The translations under genes and the position numbers were made by a program. Positions 42,574-51,417 of a stretch of DNA of 64,000 nt are shown here, one piece after another. The stretch comes from Streptomyces sp. NBC_01116. GTDB taxonomy: Bacteria > Actinomycetota > Actinomycetes > Streptomycetales > Streptomycetaceae. Numbering within the stretch: position 1 is the first letter of the stretch; each line of letters starts with the position of its first letter. The notes beneath the pieces are model-generated. The model worked only from the letters and a program-made list of their open reading frames with translations, was not told the DNA's origin and made no database searches. Location of the stretch: assembly GCF_041435495.1 (NCBI RefSeq), contig NZ_CP108644.1, positions 5,503,501 through 5,567,500 on the forward strand, in the 5' to 3' direction.

Positions 42574-43167
42574 ATGGATGCCGGATTCTTCTACTCGTAC
42601 CACCTGGGCTGGACCCGCCTGGACGCCCGGACCCTGCTGGGCGACCTGGAGGCCGAAGGGCTCCGCCCGGCGCACCCGGTGACCGGCCGCACGGTGCTCG
42701 TCAGTCTCGACACCGCCTCCCTGGGCGCCCGTTCGCCCGTCACCCGCGATCAGTTGCTGTCCATCGCCGGCCTCCAGCGGCTCCGCGAGGTCGGATTCCG
42801 GTTGTGGACCGACGGGGGCCTCGACCTCCTGGTGCGTATCCGGCAGGCCCGGGCCGGCGTCGTCGCCGTGGAGTTCTCCGTGGGGGAGCTGCCCGAGCCG
42901 GAGCGGGAACACGCGGTGAGCGCCATCCGGCGGACCGTCGGACGGGCCTCCGTGCTCTGCATCGGCTTCGTCGTCGACCGGAGCGGCGCGACGGCGGCCA
43001 CCGACTGGGACGGCGTCGTCATCGAGGGCGACGCGCACCTCCACTCCTGGCCGGACACCGTCGCCGTACGGGACGAGACGGCCGCCCGCCACCCGCAGCT
43101 GGCCGTCATGGACGGGGTGGAGATGTCGCCGTGGAAGGTGTACGGGAACGAGGTGCTCGGCGTCTGA
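42574..43167 (+). CDS. Uncharacterised soluble protein
   Basis: A 197-residue protein without signal peptide or membrane helices. I see alpha/beta character (GRTVLVSLDTASLG, GVVAVEFSVGELPEPEREHAVSAIRRTV, ASVLCIGFVVDRSG) but recognise no family. GTG 42517 is an alternative start that would add 19 residues. It is divergent from the chimeric pilin-like gene and shares its GGGCCC-box promoter region, so a role in the same regulon is possible. Confidence 0.6.
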   Translation: MDAGFFYSYHLGWTRLDARTLLGDLEAEGLRPAHPVTGRTVLVSLDTASLGARSPVTRDQLLSIAGLQRLREVGFRLWTDGGLDLLVRIRQARAGVVAVEFSVGELPEPEREHAVSAIRRTVGRASVLCIGFVVDRSGATAATDWDGVVIEGDAHLHSWPDTVAVRDETAARHPQLAVMDGVEMSPWKVYGNEVLGV

Positions 43168-43190
43168 GCCGGGCAGCCGCGAACCCGCCG

Positions 43191-43256
43191 GCAGCCGCTG
43201 GACCGTCCCCGGGCAGCCGCTGGACCGTCTCCAGGCAGTCCCTGGACCGTCCCCGT
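43191..43256 (+). repeat. 22-bp unit tandem repeat, three copies
   Basis: GCAGCCGCTGGACCGTCCCCGG occurs at 43191-43212, 43213-43234 and 43235-43256 with few changes. It lies just after the stop of the 42574 gene. Confidence 0.75.
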
Positions 43257-43341
43257 GCACCCCTCCGGCGGTCCCCGGGCAGTCCCCGCGCCCCGGCCCC
43301 GGTGCGGATCGAGGGCCGCAGCCGACGTCATAATCGGCCGT

Positions 43342-44541
43342 ATGCCCGATCACCAGCTCCGCACCCGGCCGCCCGCCGGCCCGGCCCCGGGCCCCCGCAC
43401 CGCCGGGTCCCGGGCCGCCGCCGCGTTCCGGGCCGCCGCGCCCGCGCTCGCGGTCTACGCCGGCGTCCGGGCCCTGGGGCTCCTGGCCTTCTGGGCAGCC
43501 GCGTCCGCCGCCGGGAAGGACCCGCTGGGGCCGCTCAGCGGACGCTGGGACTCCGTCTGGTACCAGCGCATCGCCGAGAACGGCTACCGCTACACCGTCA
43601 CCCTCCCGGACGGCTCGGTCCACTCCGACCTGGCGTTCTTCCCCCTGCTCCCGGCCCTGGAACGCTCCCTCTCCGAGGTGACCCCGCTCACCCTCGGCGA
43701 CGCCGGACTCCTGGTCGCCTGGACGGCCGGGCTGCTCGCCGCCTGGGGCATCTACGCCATCGGCGCCCACCTGCGCGGACGGCGCACGGGCGTGGTGCTG
43801 GCCGCGCTGTGGGGGGTGTACCCGACGGCGTTCGTCCAGTCGATGGCGTACACCGAGACCCTGTTCACCGCGCTCGCCGCCTGGGCGCTGTACGCCGTTC
43901 TCCGGGGCCGCTGGATCGTGGCGGGCGCGCTCTGCGTCCTGGCGGGGCTCACCAGGCCCACGGCGGCGGCGCTCATCGCCGCGCTCGCGATCACGGCGGC
44001 CGTCACCCTCGTGCGGGAGTACCGCGACGAGCGCCGCGCCGGGCCGGTGCTGCGCCGCAACGCCCGGACGATCGCCGGCGTGGCGCTCGCACCGCTGGGC
44101 TGGCTGGCGTACGTGGTGTTCGTGGCCGTCCGCGAGGGCAGCCCGTTCGCCTACTTCGACGTCCAGGCGCAGTGGGGCAACAACATCGACGGCGGCCGCG
44201 CGCTCGCCGCCTTCATCGCCGGGCTGCCCTGGCCCGCGGCCCTCGGCCTGTGCGCGGCGCTCGGGCTGCTGGGGTGGCTGGTGGTGCTGTGCGTACGGCA
44301 GCGGCAGCCGCTCCCCGTGCTCGTCTACGCCCTCACGATCGTCGTCATCTCACTGATCGGCGCCGGCTACTTCGGCTCCCGGCCGCGCCTGATGATGCCC
44401 GCGTTCCCGCTGCTGCTCCCGCCAGCCGTCGCCCTGCTGCGGCTGCGCACGACCGGGCGTACGGCCGCCGCCCTCGCCGTCCTGGCCTGCGCGTCCGCCG
44501 CCTACGGGGCCTGGACCCTGCTGGGCTCGGGCCCGCCGTAG
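43342..44541 (+). CDS. PIG-V-like mannosyltransferase family membrane protein
   Basis: A 399-residue multi-pass membrane protein with about 9-10 helices. GRWDSVWYQRIAENGY (67-82) matches the RWD...IAxxGY signature of the PIG-V (GPI mannosyltransferase 2-like) GT-C family, and a second conserved region follows (LAFFPLLPALER; WGVYPTAFVQSMAYTETLF). Such actinobacterial proteins are thought to use polyprenyl-phosphate mannose at the outer face of the membrane. The acceptor is unknown. ATG 43342 is preceded by only a weak ribosome binding site. Confidence 0.82.
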   Translation: MPDHQLRTRPPAGPAPGPRTAGSRAAAAFRAAAPALAVYAGVRALGLLAFWAAASAAGKDPLGPLSGRWDSVWYQRIAENGYRYTVTLPDGSVHSDLAFFPLLPALERSLSEVTPLTLGDAGLLVAWTAGLLAAWGIYAIGAHLRGRRTGVVLAALWGVYPTAFVQSMAYTETLFTALAAWALYAVLRGRWIVAGALCVLAGLTRPTAAALIAALAITAAVTLVREYRDERRAGPVLRRNARTIAGVALAPLGWLAYVVFVAVREGSPFAYFDVQAQWGNNIDGGRALAAFIAGLPWPAALGLCAALGLLGWLVVLCVRQRQPLPVLVYALTIVVISLIGAGYFGSRPRLMMPAFPLLLPPAVALLRLRTTGRTAAALAVLACASAAYGAWTLLGSGPP

Positions 44542-44640
44542 CCCAGCCCGCCCGGACGCCGCGACCCCGGAGGCCCCGAACGCCGCGGCCCGGGAGCCCC
44601 GGCAGCGTCGCGCCGGGTTCCCGGGCGTCGTGCCGCGTTC

Positions 44641-45072
44641 TCAGGCTCCGGAACCTGACGTCCCCGACGCCTCGGGGGCGCCGGACGCACCCGGCGTCCC
44701 GGAGGCGGGGCCCGTCGTCCTCAACTCCACCCGCACGCCCGGCCGCACCCCCCACCGCTCCATCGCCCCGGCCTCCGCCTCCACCACGTGCCGGGCGCGC
44801 AGCCGGGGCAGGCCGAGCCGGCCGGGCTTCATCGTGCGGACGGCCAGGACCGTGAACTTCCGGTCCAGGTACGCCACATCGATGGGGAACCGCATCCGGA
44901 AGGTGTGCACGCTCCCGCACGGGGTGAGCATCATCGCCCCCTCGATCCCGTCCCGCCCCAGCAGCCCCTTGGTACGGGCCCGGTACGAGGCCGCTATCCG
45001 CAGCGGCACCTCCCGGGCCCCGGAGTCCGTGCCGACCGTGAGCGTCCCGTCGCCATCGCGCCATGTCCTCAT
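44641..45072 (-). CDS. DUF192 family protein
   Basis: A 143-residue small beta-barrel protein. The DUF192 hallmarks are RTKGLLGRDGIEGAMMLTPCGSVHTFRMRFPIDVAYLDR and MKPGRLGLPRLRARHVVEAEAG. Family members are often found next to Tad prepilin peptidase genes in actinobacteria, and it is here divergent from one. ATG 45072 is annotated; GTG 45078 would add two residues. Function unproven. Confidence 0.87.
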   Translation of the reverse strand: MRTWRDGDGTLTVGTDSGAREVPLRIAASYRARTKGLLGRDGIEGAMMLTPCGSVHTFRMRFPIDVAYLDRKFTVLAVRTMKPGRLGLPRLRARHVVEAEAGAMERWGVRPGVRVELRTTGPASGTPGASGAPEASGTSGSGA

Positions 45073-45124
45073 GGGCACCGACCGTAGCCCCCGGCGGACC
45101 CGCCCGGGTCGGATACGGCCGCGC

Positions 45125-45142
45125 TTGGGTCCCCGGGCCCAA
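45125..45142. promoter_or_regulatory. GGGCCC half-box between duf192 and prepilin peptidase
   Basis: TTGGGTCCCCGGGCCCAA is an imperfect palindrome. Its minus-strand reading begins TTGGGCCCGGGG, sharing the first 11 bases with the flp box, but the third GGGCCC is missing. It is 35 nt upstream of GTG 45177, at about the -35 position. Confidence 0.4.
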
Positions 45143-45176
45143 GACCCTTGTTCCCGACGCCCATTAGGGTCGTCCC

Positions 45177-46058
45177 GTGGACGTCGTGCTGCTCGCCCTC
45201 GCCGCGGTCTGGGGTGCCGTCACCGGACTCCTGATCCCGCGTGCCGCCTACCGGTTCGCCGTCGAGCCCGAGGAGCCCTGGCGCACGACGTGCCCCGCGG
45301 GGCATCCGCTCACCGGCCCGGCCCGCGGCTGGCTCGGCCCGGCCCGGTGCGCGCCCTGCGCCACCGCCCCGGGACCACCGGCCGTGCCCGGGACCGGCAC
45401 CACCACCGCCGACACCGCCACCACGACCGACACCTCCTCCACCACCTCCACCGCCGACGCGGGCCACGACACCGGAACTCCGGCAGCTCCTGCGACTCCG
45501 GCCCCCGGTCCGTCCGCCTACGCCCCCGGCGTCCTCGCGCCCCTCGTCACCGTGGTCGCCTGCGTCGTGCTCGCCGCCGCCACCGGGGCCAGGCCCGAGC
45601 TGATCGGGTGGCTGGCGCTGACCCCCGTCGCCGTGCTCCTCGCCGTCGTCGACCGGCGGGTGCACCGGCTGCCCGACCCGCTGACCCTGCCCCTGGCGGC
45701 CGCGGCCGTCCTGCTGCTCGGCGGGGCCGCGCTGCTTCCCGGGCACGCCGGATCCTGGACCTCCGGCCTGCTGGGCGGCCTGGCCCTCGGCGGCTTCTAC
45801 TTCCTGCTCTTCCTGATCAACCCGAACGGCATGGGCTTCGGCGACGTGAAGCTCGCCCTCGCCCTGGGCGTGGCGCTCGGCTGGTACGGCTGGACCGTGC
45901 TGTTCGTGGGCGGGTTCGCCGGATTCCTGTTCGGGGCGGCATACGGGCTCGGTCTGGTGGTCCTGCGCCGGGCGGGGCGCAGGACCGGCATCCCGTTCGG
46001 GCCGTTCATGATCGGCGGGGCGCTGACCGGCCTGCTGCTCGGCGCCCTGGCCGGGTGA
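45177..46058 (+). CDS. A24 prepilin peptidase (CpaA/TadV-type)
   Basis: A 293-residue membrane aspartic peptidase. Catalytic D159 is in LAVVDRRVHRLPD and D223 in GMGFGDVKL. About six helices are seen. The N-terminal cytosolic loop has C39, C58 and C61, a partial relic of the PilD cysteine pairs, followed by an unusually long Thr/Asp/Ala-rich insert (about 70-112). It should cleave the leaders of Flp, the TadE-like and TadG-like proteins and perhaps the 673-residue protein, all encoded up to 20 kb away. Confidence 0.9.
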   Translation: MDVVLLALAAVWGAVTGLLIPRAAYRFAVEPEEPWRTTCPAGHPLTGPARGWLGPARCAPCATAPGPPAVPGTGTTTADTATTTDTSSTTSTADAGHDTGTPAAPATPAPGPSAYAPGVLAPLVTVVACVVLAAATGARPELIGWLALTPVAVLLAVVDRRVHRLPDPLTLPLAAAAVLLLGGAALLPGHAGSWTSGLLGGLALGGFYFLLFLINPNGMGFGDVKLALALGVALGWYGWTVLFVGGFAGFLFGAAYGLGLVVLRRAGRRTGIPFGPFMIGGALTGLLLGALAG

Positions 46059-46088
46059 CGACGACCCCGCGCGCGGAATCCGCCCGAC

Positions 46089-46112
46089 CGTGCGCGGGCC
46101 CGCCCGCGCACG
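46089..46112 (+). terminator. Hairpin after the prepilin peptidase gene
   Basis: CGTGCGCGGG and CCCGCGCACG form a perfect 10-bp stem with a 4-nt loop, 31 nt after the stop codon. Confidence 0.6.
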
Positions 46113-46180
46113 CCCGCCCGGAGCGCGCGCACGCGCGGAATCCATTCGCGCGCCCCGGGCCCCCCTGACACGATTCCCGT

Positions 46181-47008
46181 ATGTCCGAACCATCCACACC
46201 CGCTCCCGGCCCCGCCCCCGCGCCCCTCCCCTTCGACTCCGCGGCCTCCCGCGACCGGTTCGAGGCCCTCGTCGCCGAGGCCGACGCCGTGTCCGTGGAC
46301 GGGTGGGACTTCTCCTGGCTGGAGGGCCGGGCCACCGAGGAGCGCCCCTCCTGGGGGTACGCACGCGCGATGGCCGACCGGCTCGGCCGGGCCCACGCCG
46401 CGCTCGACCTCCAGACCGGGGGCGGCGAGGTCCTGGCCGCCGCGCCGAAGCTCCCGCCGGTCACCGTGGCCACGGAGGCCTGGCCGCCCAACATCGCCCG
46501 TGCCACCGCCCTGCTGCACCCGCTCGGGGCGGTCGTCGTCGCCGACGCGGACGAGCCGCCGCTGCCCTTCGGGGACGCCGCCTTCGACCTCGTGGTCAGC
46601 CGCCATCCGGTCACCACGTGGTGGGAGGAGATCGCGCGGGTGCTCGCTCCCGGCGGCACGTACTTCTCGCAGCAGGTCGGCCCGGCCAGTGTCTTCGAAC
46701 TCGTCGAGTACTTCCTCGGCCCCCAGCCGCCCGAGGTCCGGCGCGGCCGCCACCCCGAGGACGCGCGGGCCGCCGCCACGGCGGCCGGTCTCGACGTGGT
46801 GGACCTGCGCTCCGAGACGCTGCGCACCGAGTTCCGCGACATCGGCGCGGTGGTCTACTTCCTGCGCAAGGTGATCTGGATGGTGCCCGGCTTCACCGTC
46901 GAGCAGTACCGGCCCCGACTGGCCGCACTGCACCGGCAGATCGAGGCGGAAGGGCCGTTCCACGCCCGCACGGCCCGCTTCCTGATCGAGGCCCGCAAGC
47001 CCCGGTGA
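46181..47008 (+). CDS. Class I SAM-dependent methyltransferase
   Basis: A 275-residue cytosolic methyltransferase of the Methyltransf_11 type. Motif I is LDLQTGGGEVLAA near residue 75, then the acidic loop VATEAWPPN, FDLVVSRHPVTTWWEEIARVLAPGGTYFSQQVG and the C-terminal FRDIGAVVYFLRKVIWMVPGFTVEQY. Substrate unknown. The start is ATG 46181, 122 nt after the peptidase gene. Confidence 0.82.
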   Translation: MSEPSTPAPGPAPAPLPFDSAASRDRFEALVAEADAVSVDGWDFSWLEGRATEERPSWGYARAMADRLGRAHAALDLQTGGGEVLAAAPKLPPVTVATEAWPPNIARATALLHPLGAVVVADADEPPLPFGDAAFDLVVSRHPVTTWWEEIARVLAPGGTYFSQQVGPASVFELVEYFLGPQPPEVRRGRHPEDARAAATAAGLDVVDLRSETLRTEFRDIGAVVYFLRKVIWMVPGFTVEQYRPRLAALHRQIEAEGPFHARTARFLIEARKPR

Positions 47009-47156
47009 CGGCGGCCGATAGGCACGCTCCGGTCAACCGGCTTACTCCGTACGCCAGTTCAGGCTTGATCCGGAGGCAACGGGATCGTGCGGCCGGCCGT
47101 CCTACTCGACGGGACGCGCGCACAGCGCAGGGCACAGCGCAGGAGGGGGAGCGGTC

Positions 47157-47603
47157 ATGACCGTGGAGAGGGGAGACTGCGCGGCGCCTGCCGGGCGTGC
47201 GCGGCAGGGCAACGCCGACTGGCTCACGGGGGCCAGGATCATCGCCGTCCTCGGCGTCTACTACCGGCCCGAGGGCCGGGCGGGCGAGCCGGAGGCCGTC
47301 GAGTTCGTTCTCTCGGACGACCAGTCCGTCCTGCTGACCTGCGCCTCCGACCGGACACTGCACGTCACCCCGGGCGCCTGGCCGAGCCTGCCCGACTGGT
47401 GCGTACCGGCGAGCCGATGGCAGCACGCCCCGCCCGCCCTGCTCCCGCCGGTGCCCTACGGGGGCGCGTGGACGGTCGTGGGCACCCAGGAGCTGAGGGA
47501 CTCCGGCGGGGAGGTGCTCCGGGCGGTCATCCGGTGCGAGGAGGGGGATTTCGTGGTGGTCGCCGGAGACACGATGGCGATCCGCTTCGAGCCCGGCCCC
47601 TGA
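47157..47603 (+). CDS. Uncharacterised small protein
   Basis: A 148-residue soluble protein, mostly beta (AVEFVLSDDQSVLLTCASDRTLHVTPGAW; VLRAVIRCEEGDFVVVAGDTMAIRFEPGP). I recognise no family. GGGGGAGCGG precedes ATG 47157. The final codons EPGP and the stop are the first unit of a tandem repeat that follows. Confidence 0.55.
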   Translation: MTVERGDCAAPAGRARQGNADWLTGARIIAVLGVYYRPEGRAGEPEAVEFVLSDDQSVLLTCASDRTLHVTPGAWPSLPDWCVPASRWQHAPPALLPPVPYGGAWTVVGTQELRDSGGEVLRAVIRCEEGDFVVVAGDTMAIRFEPGP

Positions 47604-47724
47604 CCCACGAGTCCGGCCCCTGACCCACGAGCCCGGCCCTCTGGCCCACGAGCCCGGCCCTCTGGCCCACGAGCCCGGCCCCTGGCCCACGAGCCCGGCC
47701 CTCTGGCCCACGAGCCCGGCCCCT
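47588..47724. repeat. 20-21-bp tandem repeat, about seven copies
   Basis: Units of CCCACGAGCCCGGCCCTCTGG and shorter CCCTGA/CCCTGG variants fill the gap between two convergent genes. The first unit encodes the C-terminus and stop of the plus-strand gene and the last ends at the stop of the minus-strand gene. It looks like repeated duplication of a gene 3' end. No spacers are present, so it is not a CRISPR array. Confidence 0.85.
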
Positions 47725-48913
47725 AAGCGTGCGGCCCCACCGCCACCGGGCCGACCGTCGGTTCCGCCGTCCCCTCCATGATCGCGGCGACCCGCTCCAC
47801 CTGCTCCCGGAGCGCCCGCAGCGCGGCCGGGGGCAGGGGCTCCAACGGCTCCACCGTCACCGCGATCCGGCGGCCCGAGCGGCGCAGGTGCCAGACGCCT
47901 GCCACCACCCCGTCCACCAGCAGCACCGGGAAGTTCCCCGCCTGCCCGCCCGCGAGGGCCCGCTCGTACGCCGCCCCCGGGAACAGCCGCGCGCGGGGCT
48001 GGGAGGCGATGGCGAACGCGTCGAAGTACGGGAGCAGGCGCACGCCGCGCACCGGTGAGGCCGGGAAGTCCGTGTCGCCCGCTGCCACCCACGCCGGGCC
48101 CTCGTCCGCGAAGGCGACCTCCTCGATGGCCCCCGCCGCCGCCAGGGCGGCGAACCGCTCGGCCGCCCAGGTCTTCGGCGCGGCGAGCCAGCGGGCGAAG
48201 TGGGCGGGGGTGGCCGGACCGTACGCGCGCAGGTACCGCTCGATCAGTGCGGCCAGTGCCCCGGGGCCGGGCAGCGGGGTGCACCCGGGGTTGGTGTACG
48301 TCGCCTTCCGCCCCCGGTTCGGGGCGTAGGCCAGCGCGCCCCGGTGGCCGGCCAGGTGCAGGACCTGCCGCCAGCGCGGCCACATCGTCCGGAATCCGGG
48401 CATCACCAGGTCCCCGGCCCACGGCCCGGTCCGTGCGACGACCTCATCCGAGAGCTCGTCGATCGTGAGCTCCGCCCCGGTCAGCGCGTCCGCGACGGCC
48501 GCGACGACCGCCTCCACCTGGTCCGGAGTCATCCGGGCGTCCTTGGGGAAGGGGTTCGTACCCGTCGGCACGGCGGACAGGGCCCCGGTCCACAGGGGCA
48601 GGTCGGCGGCGGGCAGCAGGTGGACCGTGCCGCGCGGTCCGAACGTCTTGACCAGGGTCCGGTCGGTCCACAGGGCCGTACGGACGTCCGTGCGGGTCAG
48701 TCCGTCCCCGCGCAGCCCCACGGACAGCTCGGCCGCCGACAGCACCTGGGCGTGCGCGCCGAGCATCGCGGCCACCGCCGCGCCGGGGGAGGCGACGGGA
48801 GACGCGCCGGCGGCGGCATCCGGGCGGTGGAGGTGCTGGCGGGCCAGCCTCCGGGCGTTCGCCCCGGTCCAGCTCACGGTCGCTGTCGCTGTCGCACGGG
48901 ATCGTGTCGTCAT
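47723..48913 (-). CDS. Winged-helix DNA-binding protein, HTH_42 (YcaQ-like) family
   Basis: A 396-residue protein of the HTH_42 superfamily, to which the E. coli crosslink-repair glycosylase YcaQ/AlkX belongs. Typical parts are the N-terminal Arg-rich ANARRLARQHLHRP, TFGPRGTVHLLPAADLPLW near 90-108 and LVDGVVAGVWHLRRSGRR near the C-terminus. The actinobacterial members are distant and whether they are DNA glycosylases is not known. ATG 48913 is the start. Confidence 0.8.
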   Translation of the reverse strand: MTTRSRATATATVSWTGANARRLARQHLHRPDAAAGASPVASPGAAVAAMLGAHAQVLSAAELSVGLRGDGLTRTDVRTALWTDRTLVKTFGPRGTVHLLPAADLPLWTGALSAVPTGTNPFPKDARMTPDQVEAVVAAVADALTGAELTIDELSDEVVARTGPWAGDLVMPGFRTMWPRWRQVLHLAGHRGALAYAPNRGRKATYTNPGCTPLPGPGALAALIERYLRAYGPATPAHFARWLAAPKTWAAERFAALAAAGAIEEVAFADEGPAWVAAGDTDFPASPVRGVRLLPYFDAFAIASQPRARLFPGAAYERALAGGQAGNFPVLLVDGVVAGVWHLRRSGRRIAVTVEPLEPLPPAALRALREQVERVAAIMEGTAEPTVGPVAVGPHA

Positions 48914-49124
48914 GCCTCGAACCTAGAGCCCACAGAGGTCAGGTTCCGTCCTGTACCGCCCGGAGGCGTCAAGCCGACGCCGTACCGCGCCCCCTCGATA
49001 CCGGGGCCTGTACCGGGCCGATGCCAGACCGATCCCGGGCCGATCCAGGGGGCCGTACCGGGGTCGGGACCGGGCGCTCGACCGGCGTCCGCCGCCCTGT
49101 CCGGAACGCAGTCCGGCGAATTCG

Positions 49125-49232
49125 GAGAGTAATGGTGGAGTGGCGCGGCACGCGGCAGCACTTACGAAGGGTTATGGTGGAAACCCCCCCTCGGGCCGGT
49201 CCGTATCCCCCCCACGGACCGGCCCGTTTTTT
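49125..49232 (+). ncRNA. Candidate small RNA ending in an intrinsic terminator
   Basis: A plus-strand terminator with a 13-bp stem and six Ts lies 1.6 kb after the last plus-strand gene. Something must be transcribed into it. The 60-70 nt before it contain GGTGGAAACCCC, which can fold into a small second hairpin. The 5' end is a guess. A minus-strand role as part of a gene leader is not supported. Confidence 0.35.
49192..49232 (+). terminator. Orphan rho-independent terminator
   Basis: CGGGCCGGTCCGT and ACGGACCGGCCCG form a perfect 13-bp stem around a 9-nt loop, followed by TTTTTT. A T-run this good is rare in Streptomyces. Confidence 0.85.
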
Positions 49233-49342
49233 GTGGGCCGATGCCGGCGCTGCCGTGCCGCCCCGGGCGCTCCCGTCCACCTCGCCCGCAAGCCCCGTCG
49301 AGCCGGCGTCAGCATTGAGCCGGCGTCAGCGCCGACCCGGCG

Positions 49343-50392
49343 TCAGCTGCGGCCGGCCCAGATGTTCGTGCCCGCGGTGTCCACGGCGAAGGCGTCGATC
49401 TCCTTCAGCTCGTCGGCGGTCAGCGCCGGGCCCGCGAGGGCCGCCACGTTCTCCTCCAGCTGCTTCACGCTCGACGCGCCGATCAGCGCCGAGGTCATCC
49501 GGCTGTCCCGCAGCACCCACGCGATGGCGAGCTGGGCGAGCGACTGGCCGCGGCCCCGGGCGATGTCGTCGAGGCCGTTGAGCCGGCGGACGACCTCGTC
49601 GGAGAGCAGGCCCGGGTCGAGGGACTTGCCCTGGGTGGCGCGCGAGCCCTCCGGAATGCCCTTCAGGTACTTGTTCGTGAGCAGGCCCTGGGCGAGCGGC
49701 ACGAAGGAGATGCAGCCCATTCCGGCCGCCTCCAGGGTGTCGAGCAGCCCGTCGTCCTCGATCCAGCGGTTGATCATGGAGTACGAGGGCTGGTGGATCA
49801 GCGCCGGCACGCCCATCTCCCTGAGCAGCCCGGCCGCCTCGGCGGTCTGCTCCGCGGTGTACGAGGAGACGCCCACGTACAGCGCCTTGCCCTGCTGGAC
49901 GGCGGACGCCAGGGCGCCCATCGTCTCCTCCAGCGGGGTGTGCGGGTCGAAGCGGTGCGAGTAGAAGACGTCGACGTAGTCGAGGCCCATCCGCTTCAGG
50001 GAGGCGTCGAGCGAGGAGAGCAGGTACTTCCGGGAGCCCCACTCGCCGTACGGGCCGGGGTGCATCAGATAACCGGCCTTGGTAGAAATGACCAGTTCAT
50101 CACGGTACGGGGTGAAGTCCTGGGCGAAGAGCTTGCCGAAGTTCAGCTCGGCCGAGCCGGGCGGCGGGCCGTAGTTGTTGGCCAGGTCGAAGTGGGTGAC
50201 CCCGAGATCGAAGGCGCGGCGCAGGATCGCCCGCTGGGAGTCCAGGGCCCGGTCGTCGCCGAAGTTGTGCCACAGGCCCAGCGAGAGGGCGGGGAGCTTG
50301 AGGCCGCTGCGCCCGGTCCGGCGGTACTCCATGGAGTCGTAGCGCGAACCGGCGGCGCGGTAGGCGAGGTCGGGGGAGAGGTAATCAGTCAC
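49343..50392 (-). CDS. Aldo/keto reductase, YghZ-type (glyceraldehyde 3-phosphate reductase-like)
   Basis: A 349-residue NADPH-dependent oxidoreductase of the Kv-beta/YghZ subgroup. FDLANNYGPPPGSAE carries the catalytic Asp and Tyr, STKAGYLMHPGPYGEWGSRKYLLSSLDASLKRMGLDYVDVFYSHRFDP carries the Lys and His, and the C-terminal GASSVKQLEENVAAL binds the cofactor phosphate. The E. coli relative reduces L-glyceraldehyde 3-phosphate and methylglyoxal. GTG 50392 follows GGAATGA. Confidence 0.9.
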   Translation of the reverse strand: MTDYLSPDLAYRAAGSRYDSMEYRRTGRSGLKLPALSLGLWHNFGDDRALDSQRAILRRAFDLGVTHFDLANNYGPPPGSAELNFGKLFAQDFTPYRDELVISTKAGYLMHPGPYGEWGSRKYLLSSLDASLKRMGLDYVDVFYSHRFDPHTPLEETMGALASAVQQGKALYVGVSSYTAEQTAEAAGLLREMGVPALIHQPSYSMINRWIEDDGLLDTLEAAGMGCISFVPLAQGLLTNKYLKGIPEGSRATQGKSLDPGLLSDEVVRRLNGLDDIARGRGQSLAQLAIAWVLRDSRMTSALIGASSVKQLEENVAALAGPALTADELKEIDAFAVDTAGTNIWAGRS

Positions 50393-50655
50393 GTTTCATT
50401 CCTTATCACGGAGTTGTGACAGACCGGGTTGGGCCCCCGTGACCCGATCGCAGTAATGTGGCGGCTTCGGGGAATGCCGATGTGCGGCGCGGCGAAGGCC
50501 CGCGCGGCCGTGCCAGTGGTAGGGGCGCGGACCGCCGAGGGATCGTGCGGGCGGCGCAGACCGTGCAGCGATCCCCTGCGGGGGGACGGCCCCCGGACCC
50601 CCGGCGACGGGGAGGGCGGGCCCCGGGCCCGTACGGAACCGAGAGGGTGAACGCA

Positions 50656-51417
50656 GTGAACTTCCGCGACCTGGTGTACAGGCTCTACGCGCGCCGGGTG
50701 GGAGGCCGCCTGGACCACGACCAGGTGCCGAAGCACATCGGGGTCATCCTCGACGGCAACCGGCGCTGGGCCAAGGCGTCCGGCGGCTCGGCCGTGCAGG
50801 GCCACCAGGCCGGCGCGGACAAGATCTCCGAGCTGCTCGGCTGGTGCAGCGAGACCGACGTCGAGGTCGTCACCCTCTGGATGCTGTCCACGGACAACTT
50901 CGACCGGCCCGAGCACGAGCTGAAGCCGCTGCTCGGCATCATCGAGAACACCGTGCGCAACCTCGCGGCGGACGGGCGCTGGCGCGTCCACCACGTCGGC
51001 ACGCTCGACCTGCTTCCGCCGGAGACGCAGTCGGTGCTCAAGGAGGCCCAGGAGGCGACCTCCGACATCGACGGGATAATCGTCAATGTCGCGGTCGGCT
51101 ACGGCGGCCGCCAGGAGATCGCGGACGCGGTGCGCTCCCTGCTCCTGGAGCACTCGGAGAAGGGCACGACCTTCGAGGAGCTGGCCGAGGTCGTCTCCAC
51201 CGACCTGATCTCCGAGCACCTCTACACGCGGGGCCAGCCCGACCCCGACCTGGTGATCCGGACGAGCGGCGAGCAGCGGCTCTCGGGCTTCATGCTCTGG
51301 CAGAGCGCCCACTCGGAGTACTACTTCTGCGAGGTCTTCTGGCCGGCCTTCCGCAAGGTCGACTTCCTCCGGGCGCTGCGCGACTACGCCGCCCGCCACC
51401 GCCGCTACGGCGCCTGA
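50656..51417 (+). CDS. Z-type polyprenyl diphosphate synthase (UppS family)
   Basis: A 253-residue cis-prenyltransferase that adds isopentenyl units to an allylic diphosphate. The catalytic D33 is in GVILDGNRRWAK; TLWMLSTDNFDRP and the C-terminal RTSGEQRLSGFMLWQSAHSEYYF are family motifs. Streptomyces usually has more than one paralogue, so this may make a shorter or specialised chain rather than the main undecaprenyl carrier. GTG 50656 is preceded by GAGAGGGTG; GTG 50647 is an alternative. Confidence 0.9.
   Translation: MNFRDLVYRLYARRVGGRLDHDQVPKHIGVILDGNRRWAKASGGSAVQGHQAGADKISELLGWCSETDVEVVTLWMLSTDNFDRPEHELKPLLGIIENTVRNLAADGRWRVHHVGTLDLLPPETQSVLKEAQEATSDIDGIIVNVAVGYGGRQEIADAVRSLLLEHSEKGTTFEELAEVVSTDLISEHLYTRGQPDPDLVIRTSGEQRLSGFMLWQSAHSEYYFCEVFWPAFRKVDFLRALRDYAARHRRYGA

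Larger units (their letters stand above)
48914..49342. other. 429-nt intergenic region with an orphan terminator
   Basis: No protein gene is supported. The left half has direct repeats of CCGGGCCGATCC type. At 49132 and 49174 the sequence TAATGGTGGA / TATGGTGGA is repeated, followed by a strong intrinsic terminator at 49192-49232 on the plus strand, although no plus-strand gene ends nearby. Confidence 0.6.

Noticed and set aside
47588..47724. Possible CRISPR array
   Set aside because: The units are contiguous with no unique spacers and no cas genes are present.
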